64,000 bases of DNA from an uncultured Erythrobacter sp. (GCA_947488325.1 CANKYZ010000002.1:248001-312000), one strand, 5' to 3'; counted from the stretch's first letter, positions 1 through 11,798 are shown. Notes: generated from the sequence alone by a model not told the origin. Made by a program: numbers and translations.

Positions 1-99
1 CTCGCAAATTCATCAGACTACCCCAGCATCGCCAGTTGCAAACTGCGCCGTCTTCTCAAGCGACCGCCCCAGTTAAATCATCAAACTGCTAGAGTTATG

Positions 100-136
100 A
101 AAAGGGAGGCCGCGAGGACATCGTAGCCTCCCTTTT
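100..136 (-). terminator. Rho-independent-like terminator downstream of pdhB
   Basis: Inverted repeat aaaagggaggc ... gcctccctttt, 11-bp perfect arms, just downstream of the minus-strand pdhB stop. Confidence 0.8.
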
Positions 137-143
137 CTTACTC

Positions 144-1502
144 TTAGACGTAACAAACCCTCTTCACTGCCTCGACAATCCGCGGCGGATCGATCAGCGC
201 GAGCTTTTCGAGGTTCGCGGCATAAGGTAGTGGGACGTCTTCATTACATACGCGCAGAACCGGGGCATCGAGATGATCAAAACCCTCCTCCATGCAGATT
301 GCCACAATTTCACTGGCGATGGAGCAAGTTGGCCAGCCTTCCTCAGCGATAACTAGGCGGTTCGTCTTCGCCAGACTGTCCAGCACGGCTTGCTTATCAA
401 GCGGGCGCAATGTGCGAAGGTCGATGATTTCCACATCGATGCCTTCTGCTGCCAGTGTTTCAGCTGCCTCCAACGCCATTCCAACACCAATTGAGTACGT
501 CACGATGGTCGCATCTTTGCCTTCTTTGACAACTCGCGCCTTGCCGATGGGCAATACGTGATCGTCAAGATCGGGTACATCATAGCTGCGGCCATAAACC
601 AATTCGTTTTCAAGGAAGACGACCGGGTCCTCCGAACGGATTGCAGCCTTCATCAGACCCTTTGCATCGGCGCTGTCATAGGGTGCGATGACAATCAGTC
701 CGGGGACGCTGGCATACCATGGACCGTAATTCTGGCTGTGCTGCGCGCCAACACGGCTCGCCGCACCATTCGGGCCGCGAAATACGATTGGACAGCGCAT
801 CTGGCCACCACTCATATAGTTGGTTTTGGCCGCTGAATTCACGATGTGATCTATCGCCTGCATCGCGAAATTAAAGGTCATAAACTCAACGATAGGCTTC
901 AATCCGCCCATCGCCGCACCCGCACCAATTCCGGCAAAACCATATTCAGTGATCGGTGTGTCGATGACACGTTTTGGACCAAATTCTTCGAGTAGGCCCT
1001 GTGTGACCTTGTAAGCACCTTGATACTCGGCGACTTCCTCACCCATGACGAAAACACGGCGATCAGCGCGCATTTCTTCTGCCATGGCATCACGTAAAGC
1101 ATCACGCACTTGCGTACTGGTGAAGGATGTACCGGCAGGGATTGCGGGGTCGTTCACCGCAACCACTGCCGCGGGCGCTTCCGCTGCGGGTGCAGGAGCA
1201 GGAGATGCTGCTGGGGGCGGTGCAGGAGCTTCCGCGCCAGAGCCAGAATCCTCCCCTTCCCCTTCCCCTTCGATCTGTGCAATCACCGTACCTACAGCGA
1301 CATTCTCAGCCCCTTCGGCAACCAGAATCTTGGTCAGAACACCTTCATCGATGGCCTCAAACTCCATCGTGGCTTTATCGGTTTCGATCTCAGCGATAAT
1401 ATCACCCGGCTCGATCGCGTCGCCTTCTGCTTTAAGCCATTTGGCGAGCGTGCCTTCTTCCATCGTTGGTGAAAGAGCGGGCATTTTGAGTTCGATAGCC
1501 AT
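144..1502 (-). CDS. pdhB: Pyruvate dehydrogenase E1 component subunit beta with N-terminal lipoyl domain
   Basis: [28 protein letters not shown] lipoyl domain with [10 protein letters not shown], Ala/Pro linker, then E1-beta transketolase domain; overlaps pdhA stop. Confidence 0.95.
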   Translation of the reverse strand: MAIELKMPALSPTMEEGTLAKWLKAEGDAIEPGDIIAEIETDKATMEFEAIDEGVLTKILVAEGAENVAVGTVIAQIEGEGEGEDSGSGAEAPAPPPAASPAPAPAAEAPAAVVAVNDPAIPAGTSFTSTQVRDALRDAMAEEMRADRRVFVMGEEVAEYQGAYKVTQGLLEEFGPKRVIDTPITEYGFAGIGAGAAMGGLKPIVEFMTFNFAMQAIDHIVNSAAKTNYMSGGQMRCPIVFRGPNGAASRVGAQHSQNYGPWYASVPGLIVIAPYDSADAKGLMKAAIRSEDPVVFLENELVYGRSYDVPDLDDHVLPIGKARVVKEGKDATIVTYSIGVGMALEAAETLAAEGIDVEIIDLRTLRPLDKQAVLDSLAKTNRLVIAEEGWPTCSIASEIVAICMEEGFDHLDAPVLRVCNEDVPLPYAANLEKLALIDPPRIVEAVKRVCYV

Positions 1503-2629
1503 CAGTATTTCTCCACCAGAATATCGGTGTAGAGTTCGGCTGGCTGCGGTTCCGGTGAATTTTCGGAGAAGTCTGCTGCTTCGGTCACAATTTTTCGAAT
1601 GCCTTTGTCGATAGCTTTCAGATCAGCTTCATCATGTCCCGCCTCAATCAGCACACTTTTCATACGCTCAATCGGATCATGGTTGTCGCGCTGTTCTTGG
1701 ACCTCATCACGAGTCCGATATTTGGCGGGATCGGACATAGAATGCCCGCGATAGCGATAGGTGTTAAGCTCCATCAGAACCGGCCCATTGCCTTCACGCA
1801 CATGTTTAAAGGCGACCTCGGCAGCGGCACGGACTTCTAGGACATTCATCCCGTCAACTTCCATCCCAGGAATGCGGAATGCAGTGCCGCGGCGATGGAA
1901 CCGTGTTTCTGCTGATGAACGCGAACTGGCCGTTCCCATCGCATATTGGTTGTCCTCTACGACAAAGACGATTGGCAGTTTCCAAAGGGCAGCCATGTTG
2001 AAGGTTTCATAGACCTGCCCTTGGTTCGCCGCTCCATCGCCGAAATAGGCAAGGCACAAGCCGCCGTCTTCGTTATATTGATGCGCGAGAGCCAGCCCGC
2101 CACCAAGCGCAACTTGCGCCCCAACGATACCATGACCGCCATAAAACTTATGCTCTGTGCTGAACATATGCATTGAGCCGCCCTTGCCCCCTGAAATGCC
2201 AGCCTCGCGACCGGTCAGTTCGGCCATAATGACTTTGGGATCGATGCCATAGGCGAGCATGTGCCCGTGATCACGGTAACCTGTGATTACGCTGTCACGG
2301 TCATTGTCGAGAGCCGATTGTAAACCAATCGCGACCGCTTCCTGTCCAATATATAGGTGGCAGAAACCGCCAATCAGTCCAAGGCCATAAAGTTGGCCAG
2401 CTTTCTCTTCGAACCGGCGGATCAACAGCATCTGACGATAGAATTCGAGCATTTGCTCGTCATTCGCAACGAAACTTTTCGCGGCTTCGAATTCCTCTTG
2501 AAGCGAATGAAGGATGAAATCAGGATCTTCAATCGAACTGCCAGTTTCAGATACCTTGGAAGCCGCGCGACTCTTTGCCGGCGCCTTTCTGGCTGCGGGT
2601 TTCTTCGCCAATGTGTGATTCCTTCTCAC
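1502..2629 (-). CDS. pdhA: Pyruvate dehydrogenase E1 component subunit alpha
   Basis: [26 protein letters not shown]-binding motif, [11 protein letters not shown]; true start may be the TTG a few codons inside the ORF. Confidence 0.95.
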   Translation of the reverse strand: MRRNHTLAKKPAARKAPAKSRAASKVSETGSSIEDPDFILHSLQEEFEAAKSFVANDEQMLEFYRQMLLIRRFEEKAGQLYGLGLIGGFCHLYIGQEAVAIGLQSALDNDRDSVITGYRDHGHMLAYGIDPKVIMAELTGREAGISGGKGGSMHMFSTEHKFYGGHGIVGAQVALGGGLALAHQYNEDGGLCLAYFGDGAANQGQVYETFNMAALWKLPIVFVVEDNQYAMGTASSRSSAETRFHRRGTAFRIPGMEVDGMNVLEVRAAAEVAFKHVREGNGPVLMELNTYRYRGHSMSDPAKYRTRDEVQEQRDNHDPIERMKSVLIEAGHDEADLKAIDKGIRKIVTEAADFSENSPEPQPAELYTDILVEKY

Positions 2630-2779
2630 TTAATCACGTGCATCACCTCGCAGGAGATCGCGCGTGCCAATTCATGCGTTTCATATAGGCACGCGAGCAC
2701 ACATTACGCAACGGAAACAACCGCTTTCGCCAAATCGGTGACTTTTGATCAATTTGCGAACCAAAGGTCCGTTCTGTAA

Positions 2780-3094
2780 TTATTCTTCTTCTAGAATAAC
2801 CACTATTTCATCAGGGTGAATCACGCCCAAATCGGACCGGACTAGCTCGCTAATTAAGTCAGGATCTGCGCCGCGCGGATCAAGCAATTCAACCCGATTG
2901 CGCAACGCGTCACGCTGATCGGTCAGAACTGCAATACGAGCCTTTCGCTGTTCAAGCGCTTCGTCGCTTTCAGCCCATGCCAAAAGTCCTGTCGGGCCAG
3001 CAATTGCCGAAACCGTCAGGACAACAAGGAGCACGAGCGCAAGCGCCTGCTTCAAATGTTCCTTAGGTGGTCTGTGCATCGTCCCAATCCTCAC
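2780..3094 (-). CDS. FtsB/DivIC-family septum formation initiator
   Basis: Short protein with one N-terminal TM and a coiled coil (EALEQRKARIAVLTDQRDALRNRVELLDPRGADPDLISELVRSDLGVIHPDEIVV); sits upstream of pdhA as commonly seen in this group. Confidence 0.8.
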   Translation of the reverse strand: MRIGTMHRPPKEHLKQALALVLLVVLTVSAIAGPTGLLAWAESDEALEQRKARIAVLTDQRDALRNRVELLDPRGADPDLISELVRSDLGVIHPDEIVVILEEE

Positions 3095-3186
3095 TCCAAT
3101 TGCACAGAATCATAGTTAACCGGCCGCATCAAGAGAAATGAGCTCTTCGGTGCAAAAAACAGCAATATTAGGACGAATTGGGCTGT

Positions 3187-4347
3187 TTAGTAGGATCGAG
3201 GCAGGCCTAATACGTGTTCAGCGAGGTAGGATAGGATCAGATTGGTAGAGATTGGCGCGACAGTATAAAGACGCGCTTCGCGGAATTTGCGCTCAACATC
3301 ATATTCCTCTGCAAAGCCAAACCCGCCAAAAGTTTGCACGCACATGTCCGCTGCCGCCCAACTGGCCTCTGACGCAAGCAGTTTAGCCATATTGGCTTCT
3401 TCGCCGGGATTGCCGCCCTCATCATACACTTGTGCCGCATGGTAGACCATCAATTCGGCAGCGCACATTTGAGCGTAACAGCGCGCGATGGGGAACTGGA
3501 TGCCCTGATTTTGCCCAATGGGTCGGGCAAAAACGTTGCGGTCACTGGCATAGGCTGTAGCTTTTTCAATGAACCATTTCGCATCGCCAATACATTCAGC
3601 ACCAATCAGTATTCGTTCTGCATTCATGCCAGACAGAATGTAGCGAAAACCCTTTCCCTCTTCGCCAACGAGAGCGGTGGTCGGGATACGCAGATCGTCG
3701 AAGAACACTTCGCATGAGGAGTGATTCATCATCGTGCGGATGGGTTTGATACTCATGCCGGACTTTAATGCTTCGTGCATGTCGACAAGGAACATCGACA
3801 GTCCATCCGTCTTCTTGGCGACCTGATCGCGCGGAGTGGTCCGCGCCAGCAACAGCATCAGGTCGGAATGTTCGGCCCGACTGGTCCAGACTTTCTGGCC
3901 GCTGATGATATAATCGCCGCCGTCCCGAACGGCCCGTGTCTTCAAACTGAGGGTATCGGTTCCACTGGTTGGCTCGGACACACCAAATGCCTGAAGTCGC
4001 AATTCGCCGCTGGCGATCTTGGGAAGATATTCGTTCTTTTGCGCGTCGCTGCCGTACCGCAGAAGCGTGTTCATGATGTACATTTGCGCATGGGCAGAAC
4101 TACCATTGCAGCCCGACGCCTGAATTTCCTCCATGATCACACAAGCAGCATCTAGGTTCAGCCCGCTGCCGCCGAATTCATCAGGAATCAGCGCCGCTAG
4201 GAAACCTGCTTTGGTAAGCGCATCAACGAACTCGCTTGGATATTGCCGCGCGGCATCCTTTGTCCGCCAATATTCACCAGGAAAATCCTCGCATAATGCT
4301 CTGACCGTGCGGCGAATTTCGGCAAGCTGTTCATCTTCAGACTGCAT
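3187..4347 (-). CDS. Acyl-CoA dehydrogenase
   Basis: FGVSEPTSGTDT, GQKVWTSRAEHSDLMLLLART, QTFGGFGFAEEYDVERKFREARLYTVAPISTNLIL. Confidence 0.92.
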   Translation of the reverse strand: MQSEDEQLAEIRRTVRALCEDFPGEYWRTKDAARQYPSEFVDALTKAGFLAALIPDEFGGSGLNLDAACVIMEEIQASGCNGSSAHAQMYIMNTLLRYGSDAQKNEYLPKIASGELRLQAFGVSEPTSGTDTLSLKTRAVRDGGDYIISGQKVWTSRAEHSDLMLLLARTTPRDQVAKKTDGLSMFLVDMHEALKSGMSIKPIRTMMNHSSCEVFFDDLRIPTTALVGEEGKGFRYILSGMNAERILIGAECIGDAKWFIEKATAYASDRNVFARPIGQNQGIQFPIARCYAQMCAAELMVYHAAQVYDEGGNPGEEANMAKLLASEASWAAADMCVQTFGGFGFAEEYDVERKFREARLYTVAPISTNLILSYLAEHVLGLPRSY

Positions 4348-4482
4348 GGATTTCCTGTATCAAATGTTCGCACACTGATTGCCCGCTCACCGCGCGCAAG
4401 TCCACCTGACCGATTTGCTAAGGTAAATTCTAACTGGTCAGTCTTTTTGTGCTACTCAATTTTCTGATTGGAGAAGAGAATC

Positions 4483-5394
4483 ATGCAAATCCTGACAGCC
4501 GCCCTCGATCGCTTTTCAGCAATTCCGGATTATCCGTTCGCCGAGAACTGGATCACTGTTGATCTGGGAGACGGGCATTCGGGAAAGATGCATTATATTG
4601 ACGAAGGGCCAAAGGATGCGCCGCCAGTTCTGCTGTTCCACGGCGAACCAAGCTGGAGCTTTCTCTACCGCAAAATGATTCCAGAACTGCTTGCAGCAGG
4701 GTTTCGCTGCCTTGCCCCAGATCTGATTGGATTCGGCAAAAGCGATAAGCCGGACAATGCCAGTTTCTACACGTATGACCGGCACATTTCGTGGCTGAAA
4801 CAATGGCGCGATGCAGTTGTCCCGCAATCGGCAGCGTTGTTCTGTCAGGATTGGGGTGGATTGTTAGGTCTGCGGATGGTGGGCGAAGAGCCTGAGAAAT
4901 TCTCCTGCGTCGTCGCCAGTAACACATTTCTGCCAACCGGCGGCACGCCCTCGCCCGCATTTCTGGCTTGGCGTGAATTTGCAAAATCATCGCCAGGTTT
5001 TCTGATCGGTGACCTGCTACAACGTGCAACAGCAACGGAGCGTTCATCCGAGGAGATAGCCGCTTACGACGCGCCCTTCCCCGATGAACCGAGCAAGGCT
5101 GGCGCGCGCGCCTTCCCGCAGCTGGTTCCTGTCGAAGACGGAATGGACGGGATCGAACAGAACAAAGCCGCATGGGAAGGGCTCGCCGCTTTTGACAAGC
5201 CATTTCTAACCCTGTTCGGTGAAGATGATCCCGTGACCGGCGGACTGGCACAGCCTTTGATCGACCGGATAAAGGGAGCGAAAGGTATGCCGCATGCCAT
5301 GCTCTCAACCTGCGGCCATTTCTGTCAGGAAGATCGCCCGGTTGAACTGGCGCAGGGCGTGATCGAGACCGCAAAGAAGGCTGGATTCCTCTGA
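4483..5394 (+). CDS. Haloalkane dehalogenase (alpha/beta hydrolase, HLD-I/DhlA-like)
   Basis: HGEPSWSFLYRKMIPELLAAGFRCLAPDLIGFGKSDKP; nucleophile motif FCQDWGG; GEDDPVTG; CGHFCQED histidine. Confidence 0.85.
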   Translation: MQILTAALDRFSAIPDYPFAENWITVDLGDGHSGKMHYIDEGPKDAPPVLLFHGEPSWSFLYRKMIPELLAAGFRCLAPDLIGFGKSDKPDNASFYTYDRHISWLKQWRDAVVPQSAALFCQDWGGLLGLRMVGEEPEKFSCVVASNTFLPTGGTPSPAFLAWREFAKSSPGFLIGDLLQRATATERSSEEIAAYDAPFPDEPSKAGARAFPQLVPVEDGMDGIEQNKAAWEGLAAFDKPFLTLFGEDDPVTGGLAQPLIDRIKGAKGMPHAMLSTCGHFCQEDRPVELAQGVIETAKKAGFL

Positions 5395-6638
5395 ACAGCG
5401 TAACGACGGAAAGCAGCCAGCCTCACTCAACACAAGGCTATCTTAGCAAAGGGCAGGAATATGCATTGGCGGTGACGGCGGCGGTCGTCACCGCCAATGC
5501 CTATTACATCCACCCTATCATCGGTGAAGTTGCGGGCGATTTCGGAGTCAGCAACTCTCAAATTGGCCTCGTTCCTGCGCTCAATCAACTTGCGTTGGCG
5601 CTCGGCATTTTGCTGCTATTGCCGCTGGGTGATCGCTATTCAAACAAGACGCTGTGCATTGCCTTTGTCACCGCGCAAAGCGGGTTCATGCTTGCCATGG
5701 CGCTGGCACAAAGCTTTGTGTTGTTCACGATTGCCTCAATGCTGCTCGGTTTTGTGACTATCGCGCCGTATCTGATTCCTGCTTTCGCATCGAAACGTGT
5801 CGCGCCTGAACGGCTGGGCCACGTCATGGCATTCCTCACCGCTGGGGTGATCTTCGGCATCCTAGTCGCAAGGGTCGGTGCAGGTATCCTCGCTGCGGAG
5901 TTTGGGTGGCGCGTAGTCTATTGGTGCGCCTTTGGCCTAATGGTGAGCGTGACACTGTTGCTACCACTTACACTGAAGACCGACAAGCGAAGCGCGGGCC
6001 AGATGCGCAAAGAGCCGCAGACTTCCTATTTCGCATTGCTTATATCGGTGTTCACACTCTCCTGGTCGCACCGCGATATGGTGGTCTCTGCTGTCATTCA
6101 GGGCTGCAATTTTGCCGCATTCACCGCGACATGGCTCGCATTGGCTCTGCACCTTACCAGCGATGCGATGGGATACGGGGTCGATACGGTCGGATATATC
6201 GCAGGCATTGCGGCGCTCAGCATCTTGTCGACTCCACGGCTTGGAAAGTGGGCTGACAAGATCGGTGCTCGCAAAGCACGATTGATTGCGGCGCTGGTGC
6301 AATTGGTTGGAATCGCTTTGATGTATCCGCTGGGTTGGAATGTCTGGGCGGTGATCGTGCCGCTTGTCATCGTAAACCTTGTCGGACCGACCATTGATGT
6401 CACCGGGCGCATGACCTTCCTTGCACTGGAACCCGCCATTCGAACACGGCTGACCACCAGTTACATCGTCACCATGTTCCTTGGTGGATCAATGGGAAGT
6501 ATACTCGGTACAGCAATCTACGATTTCGGCGGCTGGGCAGGAACATGCGCATTGCTGCTGGCCATTTCGGCAAGTGTGGTAGCCCTATCATTCTGGGCAG
6601 AGCGCAACTGGAAATCACAGATGGCGGGGGCAATCTAA
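5391..6638 (+). CDS. MFS transporter
   Basis: Hydrophobic 12-TM-like protein; frame is open back to a CTG overlapping the dehalogenase stop (CTGA); start uncertain (CTG 5391 or TTG 5466). Confidence 0.75.
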   Translation: MNSVTTESSQPHSTQGYLSKGQEYALAVTAAVVTANAYYIHPIIGEVAGDFGVSNSQIGLVPALNQLALALGILLLLPLGDRYSNKTLCIAFVTAQSGFMLAMALAQSFVLFTIASMLLGFVTIAPYLIPAFASKRVAPERLGHVMAFLTAGVIFGILVARVGAGILAAEFGWRVVYWCAFGLMVSVTLLLPLTLKTDKRSAGQMRKEPQTSYFALLISVFTLSWSHRDMVVSAVIQGCNFAAFTATWLALALHLTSDAMGYGVDTVGYIAGIAALSILSTPRLGKWADKIGARKARLIAALVQLVGIALMYPLGWNVWAVIVPLVIVNLVGPTIDVTGRMTFLALEPAIRTRLTTSYIVTMFLGGSMGSILGTAIYDFGGWAGTCALLLAISASVVALSFWAERNWKSQMAGAI

Positions 6639-6782
6639 AAGAAGGCCTACGGACCCAAAGGGTTCGCGACAGCGCCCAATCCAAAAGCCGCTCAAACAGA
6701 AAAGCGCCCGCCCGCAGCGAAGCGGCCGTCAGGCCATCCAAGTGAGGAAACCACACGCCCGATGGTGCGCGAAAAAATAAAC

Positions 6783-6858
6783 GTGTCCCCGACAGGACTC
6801 GAACCTGTGGCCTTCGGATTAGGAATCCGACGCTCTATCCACCTGAGCTACGGGGACT
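6783..6858 (-). tRNA. tRNA-Arg (anticodon CCT)
   Basis: Reverse complement GTCCCCGTAGCTCAGGTGGATAGAGCGTCGGATTCCTAATCCGAAGGCCACAGGTTCGAGTCCTGTCGGGGACA folds as a cloverleaf; anticodon loop TTCCTAA; no encoded CCA. Confidence 0.97.
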
Positions 6859-6890
6859 TGGCGAAACCAATAGCACCGCCTGCCCCCTAA

Positions 6891-7388
6891 TCAATTGAGT
6901 TTGTCGGGCGGAGCGATTGGAAAAGGCAATGGAGCGACTTGCACCCCTTCATCGACCAGCGCTTGTGCCTCTTCCAGACTGGCCTGACCGTGGATTGGCA
7001 TCTCGTCCCGCTCACCATAGTGCATTTCGCGGGATTGCTCGGCAAAGTTCTTGCCAACCCATGTGCTGTTCTTCAGCGCCTTGTCTTGCGCCTCAGCAAG
7101 TTCATTCAGAGCCTTTTTAACTTCAGCAGGCATCGGCTTGTTTGAAAAGGGTTTTTCTTCCACTCTCACAGGCATCTGCGGGGCGCGTTCTACAATTCCA
7201 GTGCTTTCCGTTGAGCTATTGCCTTTGGCCGAAACTGCCGGAGCCATCACTGCTTTACCAACCTGCGACGAACCACATTCCGGGCACGTCACAAGACCGC
7301 CCGCTGCCTGATCATCATAATCAGAGGAAGAGCCAAACCACCCTTCGAAACGGTGGCCTTCATTGCAGCTGAGGTCGAATACAATCAT
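6891..7388 (-). CDS. DUF1178 family protein
   Basis: MIVFDLSCNEGHRFEGWFGSSSDYDDQ...CPECGSSQVGKAVMAPAV; start trimmed from the longer ORF. Confidence 0.85.
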   Translation of the reverse strand: MIVFDLSCNEGHRFEGWFGSSSDYDDQAAGGLVTCPECGSSQVGKAVMAPAVSAKGNSSTESTGIVERAPQMPVRVEEKPFSNKPMPAEVKKALNELAEAQDKALKNSTWVGKNFAEQSREMHYGERDEMPIHGQASLEEAQALVDEGVQVAPLPFPIAPPDKLN

Positions 7389-7395
7389 CGCCCGC

Positions 7396-8223
7396 TCAAT
7401 TGGTGATTTCGCGGCGATTGGCAAGGCTGGGGACCTGTTCACGCACATCCGTGATGCGCGATAGGTCAATGTTGCAAAACCCCAAACCCGGCCCTTCGCC
7501 GCCCATGTCCAACAGCACTTCGCCCCATGGATCAACAACAAGGCTGTGTCCGTAGGTTTCGCGACCATCATCGTGCCGCCCCACTTGCGCTGCAGCGATG
7601 ACAAAGGCGCTTGCTTCAATCGCACGGGCGCGCAGCAGAATGTGCCAGTGCGCTTTGCCCGTGGGGACGGTGAAAGCAGACGGAATGGCAATGGCATCGC
7701 ATTTCCGATTGCCCAGCTCTGCGAACAATGCGGGGAAACGCATATCGTAACAAATGGTCAAACCAAGGCGCCCGAGCGGCGAATTACTCACCGAAACCAC
7801 TGTCTCGCCCGCTTGATAGGCGTTGCTTTCGCGCCATACTTCGCCTGTCGATAGTTCGACATCGAACATATGAATTTTGTCATAGGATACGGGTTTTTCC
7901 CGCCCATCATGATCACAACCAAAATACATTGCGCGATTGGCCCAGTGGCCCGTTTCCGATTGAACCGGCATTGAACCAAGCGCGATGTCGATCGCACATT
8001 CTCTCGCGCAATTCGTCAACCGTTCAGCCATATCATCTGTATAATCACCATCGATCCATTTGGACGCTCGCTTCCGATTACGGTCGAGCAGGATCGCCAT
8101 TTCTGGCGTGAACAGCACACGCGCACCCTGCCCCGCCGCCTCTCGCGCAGCTCCCTCAATAGCAAGCAGATTGGCCTCCGGATTGATGCCCGAATTCATC
8201 TGAAATACTGCGATTTTAGGCAT
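7396..8223 (-). CDS. Carbon-nitrogen hydrolase (nitrilase superfamily, Nit1-like)
   Basis: Glu-Lys-Cys triad context: LFTPEM, YDKIHMFDVE, ICYDMRFP. Confidence 0.93.
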   Translation of the reverse strand: MPKIAVFQMNSGINPEANLLAIEGAAREAAGQGARVLFTPEMAILLDRNRKRASKWIDGDYTDDMAERLTNCARECAIDIALGSMPVQSETGHWANRAMYFGCDHDGREKPVSYDKIHMFDVELSTGEVWRESNAYQAGETVVSVSNSPLGRLGLTICYDMRFPALFAELGNRKCDAIAIPSAFTVPTGKAHWHILLRARAIEASAFVIAAAQVGRHDDGRETYGHSLVVDPWGEVLLDMGGEGPGLGFCNIDLSRITDVREQVPSLANRREITN

Positions 8224-8232
8224 ATGAGCCAG

Positions 8233-8496
8233 TCAACCTTCCAGCAGCGCGTCGAGTTTGCCCGATGCATTAAGAGCGGCCAATTCGTCTGAACCACCTA
8301 CATGAACGTCACCAATGAAGATTTGCGGCACTGTGCGTGCTTGCGGCGCTCGGCTCAACATTTCGTCACGCTTTGCGCCGCCCATGGTGATATCATGCTC
8401 TTTGTACTCTACGCCCTTGCTAGAAAGCAGGCGCTTTGCTCGGACGCAGAATGGGCATGTGAATTTGGAATAGATATCGATTGTTGGCTTAGTCAT
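8233..8496 (-). CDS. grxC: Glutaredoxin 3
   Basis: CPFCVRAKRLLSSKGVEYKEHDI, TVPQIFIGDVHVGGSDEL. Confidence 0.95.
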   Translation of the reverse strand: MTKPTIDIYSKFTCPFCVRAKRLLSSKGVEYKEHDITMGGAKRDEMLSRAPQARTVPQIFIGDVHVGGSDELAALNASGKLDALLEG

Positions 8497-8667
8497 ATAA
8501 CAGTCCCGTTTGGGCGCTTAGGTCTGCGCAATGCAGCACCTTGGACCTCTTGAAAGCTATCTTGCTAGACCTAACTAATGCGTGTCGGCGCGTTCCGCCA
8601 GTCTTGGGGAACACTAGCCGCTGGCGAAAAGGCAAGCGCTGCATGAGGCAGGCCTGCGATTGAACAC

Positions 8668-8690
8668 AAATTGCTCAAGCAAGAGGATTT
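8668..8690 (+). promoter_or_regulatory. ROSE-like RNA thermometer hairpin sequestering the hsp20 Shine-Dalgarno
   Basis: AAATTGCTC-AAGCAA-GAGGATTT: stem CUC/GAG, G.G mismatch, U-A, U.U mismatch, A-U pairs over the SD GAGGA 9 nt before ATG 8697. Confidence 0.6.
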
Positions 8691-8696
8691 GCACAT

Positions 8697-9176
8697 ATGT
8701 CACGTCTAGATTTTACCCCCTATCGCCGCAGCACCGTTGGTTTTGACCGGCTGTTCGACATGCTCGAAAGCCAGGCACGCGTCAGCTCGGGTGACAATTA
8801 CCCCCCATTCAATATTTCGAAAAGCGGCGAAGACAATTACCGCATCACGCTGGCCGTGGCTGGTTTTCGCGCTCAAGATATCGACATCACTGCGCAGGCG
8901 AACTTGCTAATCGTGCAAGGCAAAAAGCGCGACGATATTGATGACGGTTCCGAACTTTTACATGTTGGTATCGCCAATCGCGGATTTGAACGGCGTTTTG
9001 AACTGGCTGACTACGTCTGTGTTGAAAACGCCGATCTTGCCGATGGCCTTTTAGTAGTCGATTTGGTTCGCGAAGTACCCGAAGCGATGCGGCCCAAGAA
9101 GATCGCTGTAAATGGCGGAGCGAAGCTAACGGCCGTTCCAGACTCAGAAGATGATAAATCGTCGGACGCAGCTTAA
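8697..9176 (+). CDS. Hsp20/alpha-crystallin family small heat-shock protein (IbpA-like)
   Basis: MSRLDFTPYRRSTVGFDRLFDMLE...YPPFNISKSGEDNYRITLAVAGF...HVGIANRGFERRFELADYV. Confidence 0.95.
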   Translation: MSRLDFTPYRRSTVGFDRLFDMLESQARVSSGDNYPPFNISKSGEDNYRITLAVAGFRAQDIDITAQANLLIVQGKKRDDIDDGSELLHVGIANRGFERRFELADYVCVENADLADGLLVVDLVREVPEAMRPKKIAVNGGAKLTAVPDSEDDKSSDAA

Positions 9177-9242
9177 GCACGCCCAAATACGCGTAGGTTG
9201 CGCGAGCGCGTTAATCTCAAAATTGAAGGTTAGCTAGTAAGT

Positions 9243-9285
9243 GGGGGCGGTCCTTTCGGACCTGCCCCCGCGACTCGAAAGTCGC
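9243..9285. terminator. Two tandem hairpins downstream of hsp20 (possible terminator without clear T-tract)
   Basis: gggggcggtcc-tttc-ggacctgccccc followed directly by gcgact-cgaa-agtcgc. Confidence 0.5.
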
Positions 9286-9621
9286 CTCCACCAGTTATGA
9301 CCGTCCGGGTCGCAGAAGACGGTCAATTCCAGCGCGAGATTGTTGCAGCAATTTCCAACGCCAATAATGATTGGCACGCTGCGAATCTCTGATAGCCACC
9401 CAATGCCCCTCGGCAGTCTTTGTCATCAGGCTGAGCTTACCCCTCTGGCCTTTACGAAGTTCTTTAGGTGGAAAATGCGTAAGACGGAAACGAATGGCTA
9501 GGCAAGAGATATTTCGCGCGTTTGTACAAACGCGACACATACCATTCGATAAATTCAAATATCAGATAAAATACGCACGTTTACTGGCTGATTATCCCGA
9601 ATCACGTTGCCAGTTTGTGGC

Positions 9622-11271
<1,650 letters not shown>

Positions 11272-11399
11272 TTAAGGGTCAGAATGGATTCGAGGCAAGC
11301 AAATTGCGTCAGCACACGCCATGCAATCCACAGTCATCTAGATTAGTGCCGAAATTTGGGTGTGAATTTCGCACAATCACCAAATGCCGAAGCGATGCT

Positions 11400-11798
11400 T
11401 TACTCGGCGAGTGGATCGTCGCTGGCCGGTGCAGGCTCATTCCCGCCAGTTGCTGATTCTGCAAGCAGATCATCAGGCGAAGCTGGACCTGAAGGCTCTC
11501 CCAACAAATCATCGGTGCTTGGCGCTGCAACATCTCGGTCCAGATCTGATGCAATTTCACCAACACTCGATTCGCTAACCGCCACCGCAGCAAGAACAAT
11601 CGACAGTACAACGAATGCCACTGCCAGCCATTTGGTCGCGCGGGTCAGGAAATCTGCAGCCCCACGCGCGCCCAATGCACCCGATGGATTGCCGCCAATA
11701 CCTAGGCCGCCCCCTTCGGAACGTTGCATCAGCACGACGCCGACCAGTGCAGCGGCCACAATGGCCTGAATCACGGTGAGGATAATGAACAGCGACAT
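11400..11798 (-). CDS. secG: Preprotein translocase subunit SecG
   Basis: IQAIVAAALVGVVLMQRSEGGGLGIGG, two TMs, disordered C-terminal tail. Confidence 0.92.
   Translation of the reverse strand: MSLFIILTVIQAIVAAALVGVVLMQRSEGGGLGIGGNPSGALGARGAADFLTRATKWLAVAFVVLSIVLAAVAVSESSVGEIASDLDRDVAAPSTDDLLGEPSGPASPDDLLAESATGGNEPAPASDDPLAE

Noticed and set aside
1185-1275. Repetitive ccttcccc / gcaggagc tract
   Set aside because: Encodes the Ala/Pro/Glu-rich flexible linker of lipoylated PdhB, a normal feature
4553-5374. 273-aa minus-strand ORF
   Set aside because: Antisense to the haloalkane dehalogenase; Arg-rich shadow ORF
9295-9558. 87-aa minus-strand ORF between hsp20 and pyrG
   Set aside because: No recognised family and competing ORF on the other strand; kept only as part of an unexplained-region finding
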